From Caballeronia zhejiangensis (GTDB taxonomy: Bacteria; Pseudomonadota; Gammaproteobacteria; Burkholderiales; Burkholderiaceae): DNA of 64,000 nt. Every line of letters begins with the position of its first letter. Positions within the stretch are counted from its first letter, which is position 1. The notes below the pieces were generated by a model, which did no database searches, was not told the DNA's origin, and saw only the letters and a program-made list of their open reading frames with translations. Location of the stretch: positions 682,001-746,000 of the forward strand of contig NZ_JFHD01000001.1 of NCBI RefSeq assembly GCF_000698575.1, in the 5' to 3' direction. A program made the position numbers and the translations under genes. Positions 32,921-42,697 of the stretch are shown one piece after another.

Positions 32921-34453
32921 ATGCATCTGCCGTCAGTTCTCAGTTTTCTTATCTGGATTCCAGTGGTGTCGGGCATCTTCGTGCTGACGTTCAGCGCATC
33001 CGCGACGCTCTCGCGCGCCGTCGCCCTGTTCGGCGCGATTCTCAGCCTGTTGCCCGTCGTGCCGCTGCTCTCCCGCTTCGACGCGTCGTCCAGTGCGATG
33101 CAGTTCGTCGAGCGCGTCGAGTGGCTGCCGCAGTTCGGCATTTCGTACCATCTGGGCGTCGACGGCATTTCGCTGTGGTTCACGGTGCTGACGGCCGTCA
33201 CCACGCTCATCATCTTCGTCGCGTCGTGGCGCTCGGTCACGAAGCAGGTCGCGCAATACTACGGCGCGTTCCTCGTGCTGTCGGGCTGCATGCAGGGCGT
33301 GTTCGCGTCGCTGGATGGCATGCTGTTCTTCGTGTTCTTCGAGGCTTCGCTGATTCCGCTGTATCTGCTGATCGGCACGTGGGGCGGCGAGCGGCGCGTG
33401 TACGCGGCGATTCGCTTCTTCTTTTTCTCGCTGCTCGGCTCGCTTGCAATGCTGGCCGCGCTCGTTTATCTGTGGACGCAGGCGCATACCTTCGATATCG
33501 ACGCATGGCGCAACCTGAAGCTCGGCTTCACGCCGCAGATCGTCGTCTTCGTCTGCTTCCTCGCGGCCTTTTCGGTCAAGGTGCCGATGTGGCCCGTCCA
33601 TACGTGGCTGCCCGACGTGAACTCGGAAGGCCCGACGGGCGCGGCGGTGCTGCTCGGCATGCTGAAGATCGGCGGCTACGGCATGTTGCGCTACGTGTTG
33701 CCGATCGTGCCCGACGCATCGCACTTCTTCGCCCCGGCGATGATCGCGCTGTCGCTCGTCGCGGTGATCTACGGCAGCCTCGTCGCGCTCGCGCAGACGG
33801 ACATGCGCAAGCTGCTTGCCTACTCGGCAGTCGCGCACATGGGTCTCGTGACGCTCGGCCTCTTTACCTTCGACCGCCTCGGCACCGAAGGCGCGGTCGT
33901 GCAGATGCTGTCGTACGGCATCGTGTCCGGCGCGATGCTGCTGTGCACCGGCGTGCTCGTCGAGCGCACGAAAAATGGCTCGATCGATGCCTACGGCGGC
34001 GTCGCCAACACGATGCCCCGCTTCGCGGTCTGCGCGATGCTGTTCGCGATGGCCAATGTCGGCCTGCCGGGCACCTCGGGTTTCGTCGGCGAGTTTCTAG
34101 TGTTGATGGGCGCGATCCGCCTGAACTTCTGGATCGGCGCGGCTGCGGCCACGTCGCTGATCCTGAGCGCGGCCTATACGCTGTGGATGGTCAAGCGTGT
34201 GATTTTCGGCGCGGTGAAGAACGAGCGCGTCGCCGGTCTGCGCGATCTCGGCAAGCGCGAACTCGTGCTGTTCGGCGCGATGGCCGTGCTGGTGCTGGGT
34301 ATCGGCGTGCATCCGAAGACCTTCACGGACGCGATGGGCCCGTCCGTCGAAAGACTGCTCGCGGCGGCGCAAAGCTCGACGCTGCCCGACGACGGCAGCG
34401 CGCCGTCCTACAACGCGCGCCGCGAAGCGGTTTCGGAGCGCACGCCGGGCTGA
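32921..34453 (+). CDS. nuoM: NADH-quinone oxidoreductase subunit M, stand-alone copy
   Basis: Antiporter-like proton-pumping subunit of complex I, 510 aa with about 14 membrane helices. Charged residues needed for proton translocation are present: E141 in FFEASLIPLY, K220 in AFSVKVPMWP, K249 in GMLKIGG and E391 in SGFVGEF. The YHLGVDGIS segment near 76-84 is typical of NuoM. No other nuo gene lies near; the flanks are a small exported protein and a DctA-type carrier. The gene is therefore an extra, orphan copy, possibly a cation/proton antiporter or a partner of another membrane complex. Confidence 0.9.
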   Translation: MHLPSVLSFLIWIPVVSGIFVLTFSASATLSRAVALFGAILSLLPVVPLLSRFDASSSAMQFVERVEWLPQFGISYHLGVDGISLWFTVLTAVTTLIIFVASWRSVTKQVAQYYGAFLVLSGCMQGVFASLDGMLFFVFFEASLIPLYLLIGTWGGERRVYAAIRFFFFSLLGSLAMLAALVYLWTQAHTFDIDAWRNLKLGFTPQIVVFVCFLAAFSVKVPMWPVHTWLPDVNSEGPTGAAVLLGMLKIGGYGMLRYVLPIVPDASHFFAPAMIALSLVAVIYGSLVALAQTDMRKLLAYSAVAHMGLVTLGLFTFDRLGTEGAVVQMLSYGIVSGAMLLCTGVLVERTKNGSIDAYGGVANTMPRFAVCAMLFAMANVGLPGTSGFVGEFLVLMGAIRLNFWIGAAAATSLILSAAYTLWMVKRVIFGAVKNERVAGLRDLGKRELVLFGAMAVLVLGIGVHPKTFTDAMGPSVERLLAAAQSSTLPDDGSAPSYNARREAVSERTPG

Positions 34454-34617
34454 GTTCCGGCAAAGATGGAACTACGCCGCTAACATTTCGAGTGTTCGCG
34501 GACACACGCCGCGGCGCCGCTCTATACTGAGCGGCGCCGCGTTCGTTTTTGCATCGCCTGATCCATCCGAAATTCGCCATTGCATTCGTTCGATATGCAG
34601 TCAATGGAGGCCTGGAC

Positions 34618-35922
34618 ATGAAGAAGAACTCCGCAGCCATCTGGATTCTCGGCGCGATGGTCATCGGCATAGTGGTTGGCTACATGATCTTCACGAGCTT
34701 TCCCGACAAGAAAACCGCCACGGAGATCGCCGGCTACATCTCCCTCGTGTCCGACGTGTTCCTGCGCCTCATCAAGATGCTGATCGGGCCGCTCGTGTTC
34801 TCCACACTGGTCGTCGGCATCGCGCACATGGGCGACGCCGCCTCGGTCGGACGCGTGTTCGCCAAGGCGCTCGGCTGGTTCCTCACCGCGTCGCTCATTT
34901 CGCTGCTGCTCGGCCTCGTGATGTCGAACTTGCTCAAGCCCGGCGATAACCTCGGCTTGCCGCTTCCCGACATCGGCGCATCGGCGAATCTCGCGACATC
35001 GAAGTTCACGCTGAAAGACTTCGTCAGTCACATGGTGCCGCGCTCGTTTGCCGAAGCGATGACCAACAACGAGATCCTGCAGATCGTCGTGTTCTCGATG
35101 TTCTTCGGCGTCGCGCTCGCCGCGCTCGGCGAACGCGGCAAGATCCTGCTCGCCGCGATCGATCAGCTGTCGCACGTCATGCTCAAGATCACCGGCTACG
35201 TGATGAAGCTCGCGCCGCTAGCCGTGCTCGCCGCGATGGCCGCGACCGTCGCGGTCAACGGGCTGACGATCCTTCTGAAGTTCGCGGTCTTCATGGCCGA
35301 CTTTTATATCAGCCTCTTTCTGCTGTGGGGCCTGCTCGTGCTCGCGGGCTTCCTGTTTCTGCGGCGGCGCGTGTTCAAGCTGCTGTCGCTCATCAAGGAA
35401 GCGTTCATGCTTTCGTTCGCGACCGCGAGCTCGGAGGCCGCGTATCCGAAGATCCTCGACGCGCTCGATCGTTTCGGCGTGAAGCGCAAGATCTCCAGCT
35501 TCGTGATGCCGATGGGCTACTCCTTCAACCTCGACGGCTCGATGATGTATTGCACGTTCGCGACGCTCTTCATCGCGCAGGCGTACGGCATTCATCTGCC
35601 GATCAGCACGCAGATCACGATGCTGCTGATCCTCATGCTGACATCCAAAGGCATGGCCGGCGTGCCGCGCGCGTCGCTGGTCGTGATCGCGGCCACGCTC
35701 AATCACTTCAACATTCCCGAGGCGGGACTGCTGCTGATCCTCGGCGTCGATACCTTCCTCGACATGGGGCGCTCGGCGACCAACGCCGTCGGCAATTCGA
35801 TCGCGAGCGCGGTCGTCGCGAAGTGGGAAGGCGAGCTGCTGACGGAATCGGAGGCGGCGAAGAATGCGGCGCGCATCGAGGCCGAACAGGACGCGTCGCT
35901 CGCGCATCCCGCGCAGGTCTGA
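34618..35922 (+). CDS. dicarboxylate/amino acid:cation symporter (DctA/GltP family)
   Basis: Sodium- or proton-coupled carrier of the DAACS family, 434 aa from ATG 34618, with GGAGG about 7 bp upstream. Eight membrane helices and two hairpins are expected. Family signatures are SSEAAYPKIL (hairpin 1), GYSFNLDGSMMY (helix 7), SKGMAGVPRASL (hairpin 2) and DTFLDMGRSATNAVGNSIAS (helix 8). The residues at the substrate end of helix 8 (GRSATN rather than the common CRALTN) hint at a somewhat different ligand. It is followed at 12 bp by an amino-acid binding protein. Confidence 0.93.
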   Translation: MKKNSAAIWILGAMVIGIVVGYMIFTSFPDKKTATEIAGYISLVSDVFLRLIKMLIGPLVFSTLVVGIAHMGDAASVGRVFAKALGWFLTASLISLLLGLVMSNLLKPGDNLGLPLPDIGASANLATSKFTLKDFVSHMVPRSFAEAMTNNEILQIVVFSMFFGVALAALGERGKILLAAIDQLSHVMLKITGYVMKLAPLAVLAAMAATVAVNGLTILLKFAVFMADFYISLFLLWGLLVLAGFLFLRRRVFKLLSLIKEAFMLSFATASSEAAYPKILDALDRFGVKRKISSFVMPMGYSFNLDGSMMYCTFATLFIAQAYGIHLPISTQITMLLILMLTSKGMAGVPRASLVVIAATLNHFNIPEAGLLLILGVDTFLDMGRSATNAVGNSIASAVVAKWEGELLTESEAAKNAARIEAEQDASLAHPAQV

Positions 35923-35934
35923 CGGAGGCGAGCC

Positions 35935-36882
35935 ATGAAGACGCAGCGCTTCTGGTCGGCGCTGGCTGCGGCCAGCCTGATCGCGATCGCTCCGAACGCG
36001 CGCGCGGCCGACGACGTGCAGACACCGCCGCCCGACAACGACGCCTACGCGCCCGCGACGCTGACCGGCACGCTCGCCAAGGCGCGCGACACGGGCACGA
36101 TCGCGATCGGCTATCGCGATGCCTCAGTGCCGTTCTCGTATCTGAACGCGCGCAAGGAGCCGATCGGCTATTCGATCGAACTCTGCAAGTCGATCGTCGC
36201 CGCGATCGGCAATGCGGTGCATAAGAACCTGAACATCCGGTGGGTGCCCGTGACGCCGGAGAATCGCATCGAAGCGGTCGTCGATGGCCGTGTCGATCTC
36301 GAATGCGGCTCGACCACGAGCAACGTCGAGCGGCAGAAACGCGTGGCCTTTTCGCCGATCTTCTTCGTGGCCGGCACCAAGGTGATGGTCAGGAAAGGGT
36401 CGCCGATCCGCTCGTTTCGCGATCTCGCGGGCAAGAAGGTCGCGGTGACGGCAGGCACGACGAACGAGAAGGCGCTGCGCGATCTCGACCGGAAGTTCGC
36501 GCTCGGCCTGCAGTTGCAGATCGTGCCGGATCACGCGGAAGGCTTCGCGCGCGTCGCGAACGGCGAGGCCGATGCCTTCGCCACCGACGACGTGCTGCTC
36601 TACGGCCTCATCGCGGAGAACGCGGCGAAGGGCGGCGCGTATCAGGTGATCGGCGATTATCTGTCGTATGACCCGTACGGCATCATGTATCGCAGGGACG
36701 ATCCCCAGCTTGCGCAAGTCGTGAAGGATACGTTCCAGAACCTCGCCGCCGATGGCGAAATCGAGCGTCAATACAAGCGCTGGTTCCTGCAACGTCTGCC
36801 GTCGGGAAAAAGCCTCGACATGCCGATGAGCGCGCAACTCGAGAGCATCATCGAGTCGATGGCGGGCGGCGAGGCGCAGTAG
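35935..36882 (+). CDS. amino acid ABC transporter substrate-binding protein (GltI-like)
   Basis: Periplasmic binding protein family 3, 315 aa. Signal peptide 1-24 (MKTQRFWSALAAASLIAIAP, then ARAAD). The mature core has DASVPFSYLN, GYSIELCKSIV and DLECGSTTSN, the segments typical of glutamate/aspartate receptors. It sits 12 bp after the DAACS carrier on the same strand and no permease or ATPase follows. It is therefore an orphan receptor, perhaps feeding a distant ABC system or assisting acidic amino-acid use along with the carrier. Confidence 0.9.
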   Translation: MKTQRFWSALAAASLIAIAPNARAADDVQTPPPDNDAYAPATLTGTLAKARDTGTIAIGYRDASVPFSYLNARKEPIGYSIELCKSIVAAIGNAVHKNLNIRWVPVTPENRIEAVVDGRVDLECGSTTSNVERQKRVAFSPIFFVAGTKVMVRKGSPIRSFRDLAGKKVAVTAGTTNEKALRDLDRKFALGLQLQIVPDHAEGFARVANGEADAFATDDVLLYGLIAENAAKGGAYQVIGDYLSYDPYGIMYRRDDPQLAQVVKDTFQNLAADGEIERQYKRWFLQRLPSGKSLDMPMSAQLESIIESMAGGEAQ

Positions 36883-36895
36883 CGCGCGGGCGTCC

Positions 36896-38548
36896 TTACT
36901 CGTCGACGAGCTGGCGCACGCGCGCGGCCAGCGTTTCGATCGCGAACGGCTTGGTCAGCACTTGCATGCCGGGCTCCAGGCGTCCATTGCCGATCACCGA
37001 ATTCTCCGCATAGCCGGTGATGAAGAGCACTTTCAGATCGGGACGCGCCTCGCGCGCCGCATCGGCCATCTGGCGTCCGTTCATGCCGCCGGGCAAGCCG
37101 ACATCGCTGATGAGCAGATCGATCCGCACATTCGACTGCAACAGCTTGAGGCCCGCGATGCTGTCGGCGGCTTCGATCACCGCGTAGCCGGCCTCTTCCA
37201 GCACATCGACGATAAGCATGCGAACGCTCGGTTCATCGTCGACGACGAGCACGGTTTCGCCCGACTCCGCGCCCGAGATCGGCGATGCGGATTGATCGGC
37301 GGCATCGTCATCGACACCGCCATAGAAGCGCGGCAGATAGATGCAGACCGTCGTGCCCTGCCCGACTTCGGAATAGATCCGAACCTGGCCGCCCGATTGC
37401 TTCGCGAAGCCGTAGATCATCGATAGACCGAGGCCCGTGCCCATGCCGATCGGCTTGGTCGTGAAGAACGGATCGAACGCATTCGCGATGACATCGGGCG
37501 TCATGCCGGTGCCGGTATCCGTCACGCACAGCGACAGGAACTGGCCTTCGGGCATGTCGTGGCTTTGGGCCGCGCGGTGGTCGATCCACTTGTTGGCCGT
37601 TTCGATGGTGATGCGCCCGCCATCGGGCATCGCGTCTCGTGCATTGATGCACAGGTTGAGCAGCGCGTTTTCCAGTTGTCCCGAATCGACGAGCGCGGGC
37701 CACAGGCCCGTCGCGCCGACAGACTCCACCTTGATGCCCGGGCCGACCGTGCGCTGGATCAGTTCGGTCATGCCGTTGACGAGCGCGTTGACGTCCGTGG
37801 GACGCGGATCGAGCGTTTGCCGCCGCGAAAACGCCAGCAGCCGATGCGTCAGCGCCGCCGCGCGCCGCACCGCGCCTTGCGCCGCGACGACGTATTTGTC
37901 GACCTCCGCGATCCGTCCTTGGCTCAGCCGAATGCCGAGCAACTGCAGCGAGCCCGACACGCCCGCCAGCAGATTGTTGAAGTCGTGCGCGAGGCCGCCC
38001 GTCAACTGACCGACCGCTTCCATCTTCTGCGCCTGACGGAGTTGTTCTTCCGCGCGCATCAATTCCGCCGTGCGCTCGGCGACGCGCTGCTCCAGCGTTT
38101 CGTTGAACGCGCGCAGCGACGCGATCGCGCGATCGCGTTCCTCCTCCGCTTTCTTGCGCGCGGAGATGTCGCGAAAGAGGATCGACACTTGCCGCAGGCT
38201 GGGCGGTTCGACGCGCGACGCCGACACCTCGATATGCCGCCCCGCCGACAGAAAGTAGCGCTCGAAACGCGCGGTCGCGCCGGTGCGCAGAACGTCGCCG
38301 TAGATTTCGACCCAGCCGTCGGCATCGGTCGGATCGATCTCGCGCAAGGTCTTGCCGACGATGTCGCGAATGCCCGAGTGCCGCTCGTATCCCGGATTGG
38401 CCTCGACGTGCAGATAATCGCTGAGCGGTCCGTGCGGGCCATCGATGAATTCGATGATGCAAAAGCCGTCATCGATCGCGTTGAAGAGCGTGTGGTAGCG
38501 CGCCAGCGTGGCGAGGCGGCGGGCTTCGGGATCGGGCGTTTGGGTCAT
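36896..38548 (-). CDS. hybrid histidine kinase (PAS - kinase - receiver)
   Basis: Soluble sensor kinase of 550 aa from ATG 38548. A PAS domain is at about 17-130, a coiled coil at 133-177, the HisKA site H188 in LAHDFNNLL, and a GHKL domain with N-box at 292-307, DTGTGM at 344-349 and GMGTGLGLS at 368-376. The C-terminal receiver starts near 431 with acidic pair D437/D438 and phospho-acceptor D482 in LLISDVGLP. No membrane helix is present, so the signal is cytosolic. No separate response regulator gene is adjacent. Confidence 0.92.
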   Translation of the reverse strand: MTQTPDPEARRLATLARYHTLFNAIDDGFCIIEFIDGPHGPLSDYLHVEANPGYERHSGIRDIVGKTLREIDPTDADGWVEIYGDVLRTGATARFERYFLSAGRHIEVSASRVEPPSLRQVSILFRDISARKKAEEERDRAIASLRAFNETLEQRVAERTAELMRAEEQLRQAQKMEAVGQLTGGLAHDFNNLLAGVSGSLQLLGIRLSQGRIAEVDKYVVAAQGAVRRAAALTHRLLAFSRRQTLDPRPTDVNALVNGMTELIQRTVGPGIKVESVGATGLWPALVDSGQLENALLNLCINARDAMPDGGRITIETANKWIDHRAAQSHDMPEGQFLSLCVTDTGTGMTPDVIANAFDPFFTTKPIGMGTGLGLSMIYGFAKQSGGQVRIYSEVGQGTTVCIYLPRFYGGVDDDAADQSASPISGAESGETVLVVDDEPSVRMLIVDVLEEAGYAVIEAADSIAGLKLLQSNVRIDLLISDVGLPGGMNGRQMADAAREARPDLKVLFITGYAENSVIGNGRLEPGMQVLTKPFAIETLAARVRQLVDE

Positions 38549-38675
38549 CGGAAGGGTTCGGGTCGGTCGCGTCGTGGGCGGGCGGCCCGCGCGGCGTCGA
38601 GAGCTTACGGCAAAACAAGCATTTTGCGTGCACGCACATGCCCGGCCGTTGCGCGACGAACTTTCGTCCACCGTC

Positions 38676-40199
38676 TCAGACGAAACTTGCCTGCATGATG
38701 CGGTTGCGCCCGCGCGCTTTCGCATCGTAGAGCGCCTCGTCGGCCGCGCGAATGAGCGCGCTTACGTCGTCGTCGCGTTCCGGCCGCCAGCTCGCGAGAC
38801 CGATGCTCGCCGTGACGCGGCCGAACTCGCTGCCCGCGTGCTCGATCGACAGATCGCTGATGGCCGCGCGAATCTTCTCGGCGATTTTCGCGGCGCCGTC
38901 GGCGGGCGTGTCGGGCAATACGACGACGAACTCCTCGCCGCCGTAGCGCGCGGCGGTATCGACGGGCCGCCGTATGTTGTCGCCGATGCAGCGTGCGACG
39001 GCCGCGAGCGCGTCGTCGCCGGCCTGATGGCCGTAGGCATCGTTGAAGGCCTTGAAGCGGTCGATATCGACGAACAGCAGCGAAAAGAGACTGCGCGTGC
39101 GGCGCGCCCTGCGCCATTCCTGATCGAGAATCTCGCCCAGCGTGCGGCGATTGTGCAGCCCGGTGAGTCCATCGGTGCGCGCGAGCAACTGTAGCTCCGA
39201 CTCCGCGCGCATGCGCCGCCTGAATTGCGCGGCGAGCACGAACGACAACGCGATGAATCCGATAGCGAGCACGCCCATCGACGAGCCGATGATGATCGCG
39301 CGCCGCCGCCATGCCGCGTAGATGTCCTCTTCTCCTTCGGCCACCATGATGATGAGCGGCAGATTCGGGAAGTTGCGGAAGTAGTAGAGGCGGCGCCTCC
39401 CGTCGATCGACGATGTTTCGCTGAAGCTGCCCTGCTCCGCCGCCCGAAATTTCTTGAAGGTATCGGCCTGGCTGATGTCGCGGCCGATCACGCGCGGATC
39501 GAACGGCTGACGCATGATCATCAGGCCGTCGTGATTGATGAGCGACACCGCGCCGTGCGGCCCGAGCGAAAGCCCCGCGAAAAGATTGCGGAAGTATTCG
39601 AGGTTGATGGCGAGCATCGCGACGCCCGCGAAGGACCCGTCGGGACGCGAGAGTCTGCGGCTCAACGCGATGCTGGGCGCGCCGCCGCGCAATCGCGACG
39701 CATACGGGCCGCTGATGTAAAGCCCGGCGTCTGGCCGGTCGCGTTGGACCGTGAAATAGCCGCGATCCGCGAAATCGCCCGGCCGGGGCACGAGGCTGCC
39801 CGAATCGATGATGATCTTGCCGTTCTCGTCGAGCACGAGGATCGACCCGAGATCGCGCGCTGTGGCCGCCCGGTCGAACAGCACGTCGTTGCGCAGGCGG
39901 GGCGGAAGGCTCATTACGTCGTCGCGTTCGACGCCTTCGACGACCGCTTGCAGCGACAGTTCGTAGAGTTCGAAATTGCGCTCGATGTCGCGCTCGGCGA
40001 GCAACGCGAGATTGCGGGACGTGTCGCGCGCGCGATCGAGCGCATCGACCCGGCCCTGATACAGGACCAGCGCGCAAAGCGCCACCATGAGAAGCGCGAT
40101 GAGCGTGCCGCACAGCACGATGACGTTCGGCGTCGAGCTTCGCGCGCGTGCCGGGGCGGGTGCGTTGAGACTCGGGTTGTAGATATTTTCGGTTGCCAC
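38676..40199 (-). CDS. membrane diguanylate cyclase (dCache - GGDEF)
   Basis: Sensor diguanylate cyclase of 507 aa. A first membrane helix is at about 25-47, a periplasmic dCache-like sensor spans about 50-300 (with LGSILVLDENGKII and DRGYFTVQ), and a second helix is near 307-327. The GGDEF domain follows: DGLTGLHNRR, then the active motif GGEEF at 420-424. The inhibitory site RxxD is intact at 411-414, five residues before GGEEF, so product feedback is expected. It makes cyclic-di-GMP from GTP. It is independent of the kinase gene, which begins 128 bp downstream on the same strand. Confidence 0.94.
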   Translation of the reverse strand: MATENIYNPSLNAPAPARARSSTPNVIVLCGTLIALLMVALCALVLYQGRVDALDRARDTSRNLALLAERDIERNFELYELSLQAVVEGVERDDVMSLPPRLRNDVLFDRAATARDLGSILVLDENGKIIIDSGSLVPRPGDFADRGYFTVQRDRPDAGLYISGPYASRLRGGAPSIALSRRLSRPDGSFAGVAMLAINLEYFRNLFAGLSLGPHGAVSLINHDGLMIMRQPFDPRVIGRDISQADTFKKFRAAEQGSFSETSSIDGRRRLYYFRNFPNLPLIIMVAEGEEDIYAAWRRRAIIIGSSMGVLAIGFIALSFVLAAQFRRRMRAESELQLLARTDGLTGLHNRRTLGEILDQEWRRARRTRSLFSLLFVDIDRFKAFNDAYGHQAGDDALAAVARCIGDNIRRPVDTAARYGGEEFVVVLPDTPADGAAKIAEKIRAAISDLSIEHAGSEFGRVTASIGLASWRPERDDDVSALIRAADEALYDAKARGRNRIMQASFV

Positions 40200-40319
40200 T
40201 ATCTGGAGGTCCGGGAACCTGGCTCGCGAGTTTATCTGTTGCTCTGCATGGTCCTTGGGTTGCGAGCTAGGGCGTCATTGTCTCCTATTTGTATGATCCC
40301 GGCTTGAAGTAGTGAAGCT
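40200..40319. other. gap before diguanylate cyclase gene
   Basis: A 120-bp gap holding the promoter of the diguanylate cyclase on the minus strand (CTCC complement of a ribosome binding site just before the ATG) and the 3' end of the acyl-CoA dehydrogenase operon. A GAAGCTTC palindrome near 40310 is too short to call. Confidence 0.35.
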
Positions 40320-41459
40320 TCAGCGAAGCGCCCCCCGCCCCAGCGCGATATACCGCGCGAGATGATGATCCTCATCGCCCAATTGATGATCGATCATCAC
40401 GAGCCGCTTCGCGTAATGAGCAAGCGGCAGCTCCCACGTCATGCCGATGCCGCCATGCATCTGAATGGACTCTTCCGCGACGAGCGTGCCGATGCGCCCG
40501 ACCGAATGCTTCGCCGCCGACAACGCTCGCTCGCGCGCAACACCCGATGCGCCGACCGCCGCCGCCGCATTGATCGCAGCGGAACGCGCCTGCTCGATCT
40601 CGAGCAGCACATCGGCCATGCGATGCTGCAACGCCTGAAACGCGCCGATCGGCACGCCGAACTGCCTACGCGTGCGCAAATATTCGAGCGTGTGCTCCTT
40701 CGCGACATCCATCGCGCCGACCGCTTCCGACACGAGCGCGACGAGACCATATCCGATCGCATGCGCGAGCGTCGCGTAGGCATCGCCTTCATTGCCGACG
40801 AGCGCATTGGCATCGAGCGTCACGTTTTCGAGCGATACTTCCGCCACGCGTCCGCCATCGATCTTGCGATAGCCGCGCATCTTCACGCCCTGCACATCGC
40901 GCGGCACGATAAAGAGCGAAATGCCCGCTTCGTCGTACTCGTTGCCCGACGTGCGCGCCGACACGAGCAGCACGTCCGCATGTTCGCCCTGCTGCACGAC
41001 GCCCTTCGCGCCGTTGAGCATCCATCCATCGCCATGCCGGGTCGCGCGCGTGTTCACGCGTGCAAGCTCGTAGTGCGAGCCGGGTTCGTCATGCGCGAAT
41101 GCTGCGATCGCCGTCCCGTCGATCATGCTCGCAACGATCTCGCGCTGCCGCTCATCGCCCGCGAAGGCAAGTGCGCGCCCGACGATCAACGTATCGAGAA
41201 ACGGTTCGACGACGAGCCCGCGACCGAGCGCTTCGAACACGACGGACACATCGAACCCGTCGCCGCCGAAGCCGCCGATCGATTCATCGAAGAACGCGCC
41301 GACGATGCCAAGCTCGCAAAACCGTCGCCACATATCGCGGCTGAAGCCCTCTTGCGAACGCGCGATCCTGTCGCGCACATCGAAGCCATATTGCTCGGCG
41401 ATGAAGCGGTTCAGCGAATCCGCGAGCATCCGCCGGTCTTCCGTGTGCTGGAAATTCAT
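40320..41459 (-). CDS. acyl-CoA dehydrogenase, small-subunit type (PimD-like)
   Basis: FAD acyl-CoA dehydrogenase of 379 aa. The N-terminal helical domain is followed by the middle beta domain with GAKGVVQQGEHADVLL, and by the C-terminal helical part with the catalytic-Glu region QMHGGIGMTWE (about residues 341-352) and the late helices. Paired with the larger enzyme at 41472-42662 and the bifunctional protein, it resembles PimD of pimeloyl-CoA (dicarboxylate) degradation. A role in related acyl-CoA breakdown is equally possible. It is the last gene of the operon, 12 bp after the other dehydrogenase. Confidence 0.88.
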   Translation of the reverse strand: MNFQHTEDRRMLADSLNRFIAEQYGFDVRDRIARSQEGFSRDMWRRFCELGIVGAFFDESIGGFGGDGFDVSVVFEALGRGLVVEPFLDTLIVGRALAFAGDERQREIVASMIDGTAIAAFAHDEPGSHYELARVNTRATRHGDGWMLNGAKGVVQQGEHADVLLVSARTSGNEYDEAGISLFIVPRDVQGVKMRGYRKIDGGRVAEVSLENVTLDANALVGNEGDAYATLAHAIGYGLVALVSEAVGAMDVAKEHTLEYLRTRRQFGVPIGAFQALQHRMADVLLEIEQARSAAINAAAAVGASGVARERALSAAKHSVGRIGTLVAEESIQMHGGIGMTWELPLAHYAKRLVMIDHQLGDEDHHLARYIALGRGALR

Positions 41460-41471
41460 CGTGCGCGTCCT

Positions 41472-42662
41472 TTAAAGACCGAGGATCATCTTCGAGATGA
41501 TGTTCTTCTGTATTTCGTTGGAGCCGCCGAAGATCGACAGCTTGCGATTGTTGAAGTACTCCGACGCCGAATCGAATGTTTCGTCATCCTTGTCATCTTC
41601 GAATGCTTCGTCTATCAACGGCTGCGCGTACGGACCCATCGCGCGACGCATCAGCGAAGAGATTTCCTGGCGAATCTCCGTGCCGCGAATCTTCAGCATC
41701 GAGCTTTCCGCGCCTGGCGCGCCGCCGCCCGCGACCGCCGCGATCACGCGCAGATTCGTCGTCTTCATGTTCTCCAGATCGATCTCGACACGCGCGAGAC
41801 GCGCGGCGAACAAAGGATCGTCGATGAGCGCGCGGCCGTTGCATTGCACCTTGCCCGCAACAGCCTTCAGCCGGCTCAGCGCGGCCACTGAAAAGCCCAC
41901 GCCCGCGATGTTCGTGCGCTCGTAGGTCAGCAGATACTTCGCATACGTCCAGCCCTTGTTCTCCTCTCCGACGAGATGCGCAACGGGCACGCGCACGTCC
42001 GTGAAGAACACTTCGTTGACTTCGTGCTCGCCGTCGAGCGTGATGATCGGACGCACGTCGACGCCCGGCGTATTCATGTCGATGAGCAGAAAGCTGATGC
42101 CTTCCTGCTTGCGCGCATCCTGCGACGTCCGTACGAGACAGAAGATCATGTTCGCGAAGTGCGCGAGCGTGGTCCACGTCTTTTGTCCGTTGACGATGTA
42201 ATACTCGCTGCCGTTCTCCATCGTGCGAACGGCTGTCGTACGCACCGATGCGAGATCGGAACCCGCGCCCGGCTCCGAATAGCCCTGACACCACCAGTCC
42301 GAGCCATCGAGAATACGCGGCAGCCAATGACGCTTCTGCGCCTCGCTCCCGTATTTGATGAGCACCGGCCCGAGCATGTTCACACCGAAAGGCACGATGC
42401 GCGGCGCGCCCGCAATCGCACATTCGTTCTCGAAGATGAACTTCTGCACCGCGGTCCAGCCCGGGCCGCCATACTCCTTCGGCCAGTGATTCGCGAGCCA
42501 GCCCTTCGCGTTGAGCGTGGCGTGCCATTGCGCCATGTCGTCGCGCGTCAGGCGCTCGCCCGTGCGCGCCTTCTGCGCAACATGCTCTGGCAGCGATGTG
42601 CGCAGAAACGCTAGGACTTCGGCGCGAAAGGCTTCTTCGTCTGCGTTGAATGTCAGGTCCAT
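41472..42662 (-). CDS. acyl-CoA dehydrogenase, large-subunit type (PimC-like)
   Basis: Acyl-CoA dehydrogenase of 396 aa. MDLTFNADEEAFRAEVLAFL starts the helical domain; WWCQGYSEPGAGSDL is the FAD/substrate segment near 124-138. The end, SIFGGSNEIQKNII, lacks the usual TWE catalytic motif. This is the pattern of the large partner in heteromeric PimC/PimD-type dehydrogenases. The two subunits likely act as one enzyme on dicarboxylyl or aromatic-derived acyl-CoA. The operon order is bifunctional enzyme - large - small. Confidence 0.88.
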   Translation of the reverse strand: MDLTFNADEEAFRAEVLAFLRTSLPEHVAQKARTGERLTRDDMAQWHATLNAKGWLANHWPKEYGGPGWTAVQKFIFENECAIAGAPRIVPFGVNMLGPVLIKYGSEAQKRHWLPRILDGSDWWCQGYSEPGAGSDLASVRTTAVRTMENGSEYYIVNGQKTWTTLAHFANMIFCLVRTSQDARKQEGISFLLIDMNTPGVDVRPIITLDGEHEVNEVFFTDVRVPVAHLVGEENKGWTYAKYLLTYERTNIAGVGFSVAALSRLKAVAGKVQCNGRALIDDPLFAARLARVEIDLENMKTTNLRVIAAVAGGGAPGAESSMLKIRGTEIRQEISSLMRRAMGPYAQPLIDEAFEDDKDDETFDSASEYFNNRKLSIFGGSNEIQKNIISKMILGL

Positions 42663-42697
42663 GACTGCGATTCCATGAGTGATTGAAAGGCCACGCG

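Noticed and set aside
32921..34453. NuoM copy as DabB of a carbon-uptake (DabAB) system
   Set aside because: DabB is NuoL-like and comes with a DUF2309 partner; neither is seen here.
32884..34530. A 548-codon frame over nuoM
   Set aside because: It is arginine- and alanine-rich and has no membrane or domain pattern, while the other frame codes for a perfect NuoM.
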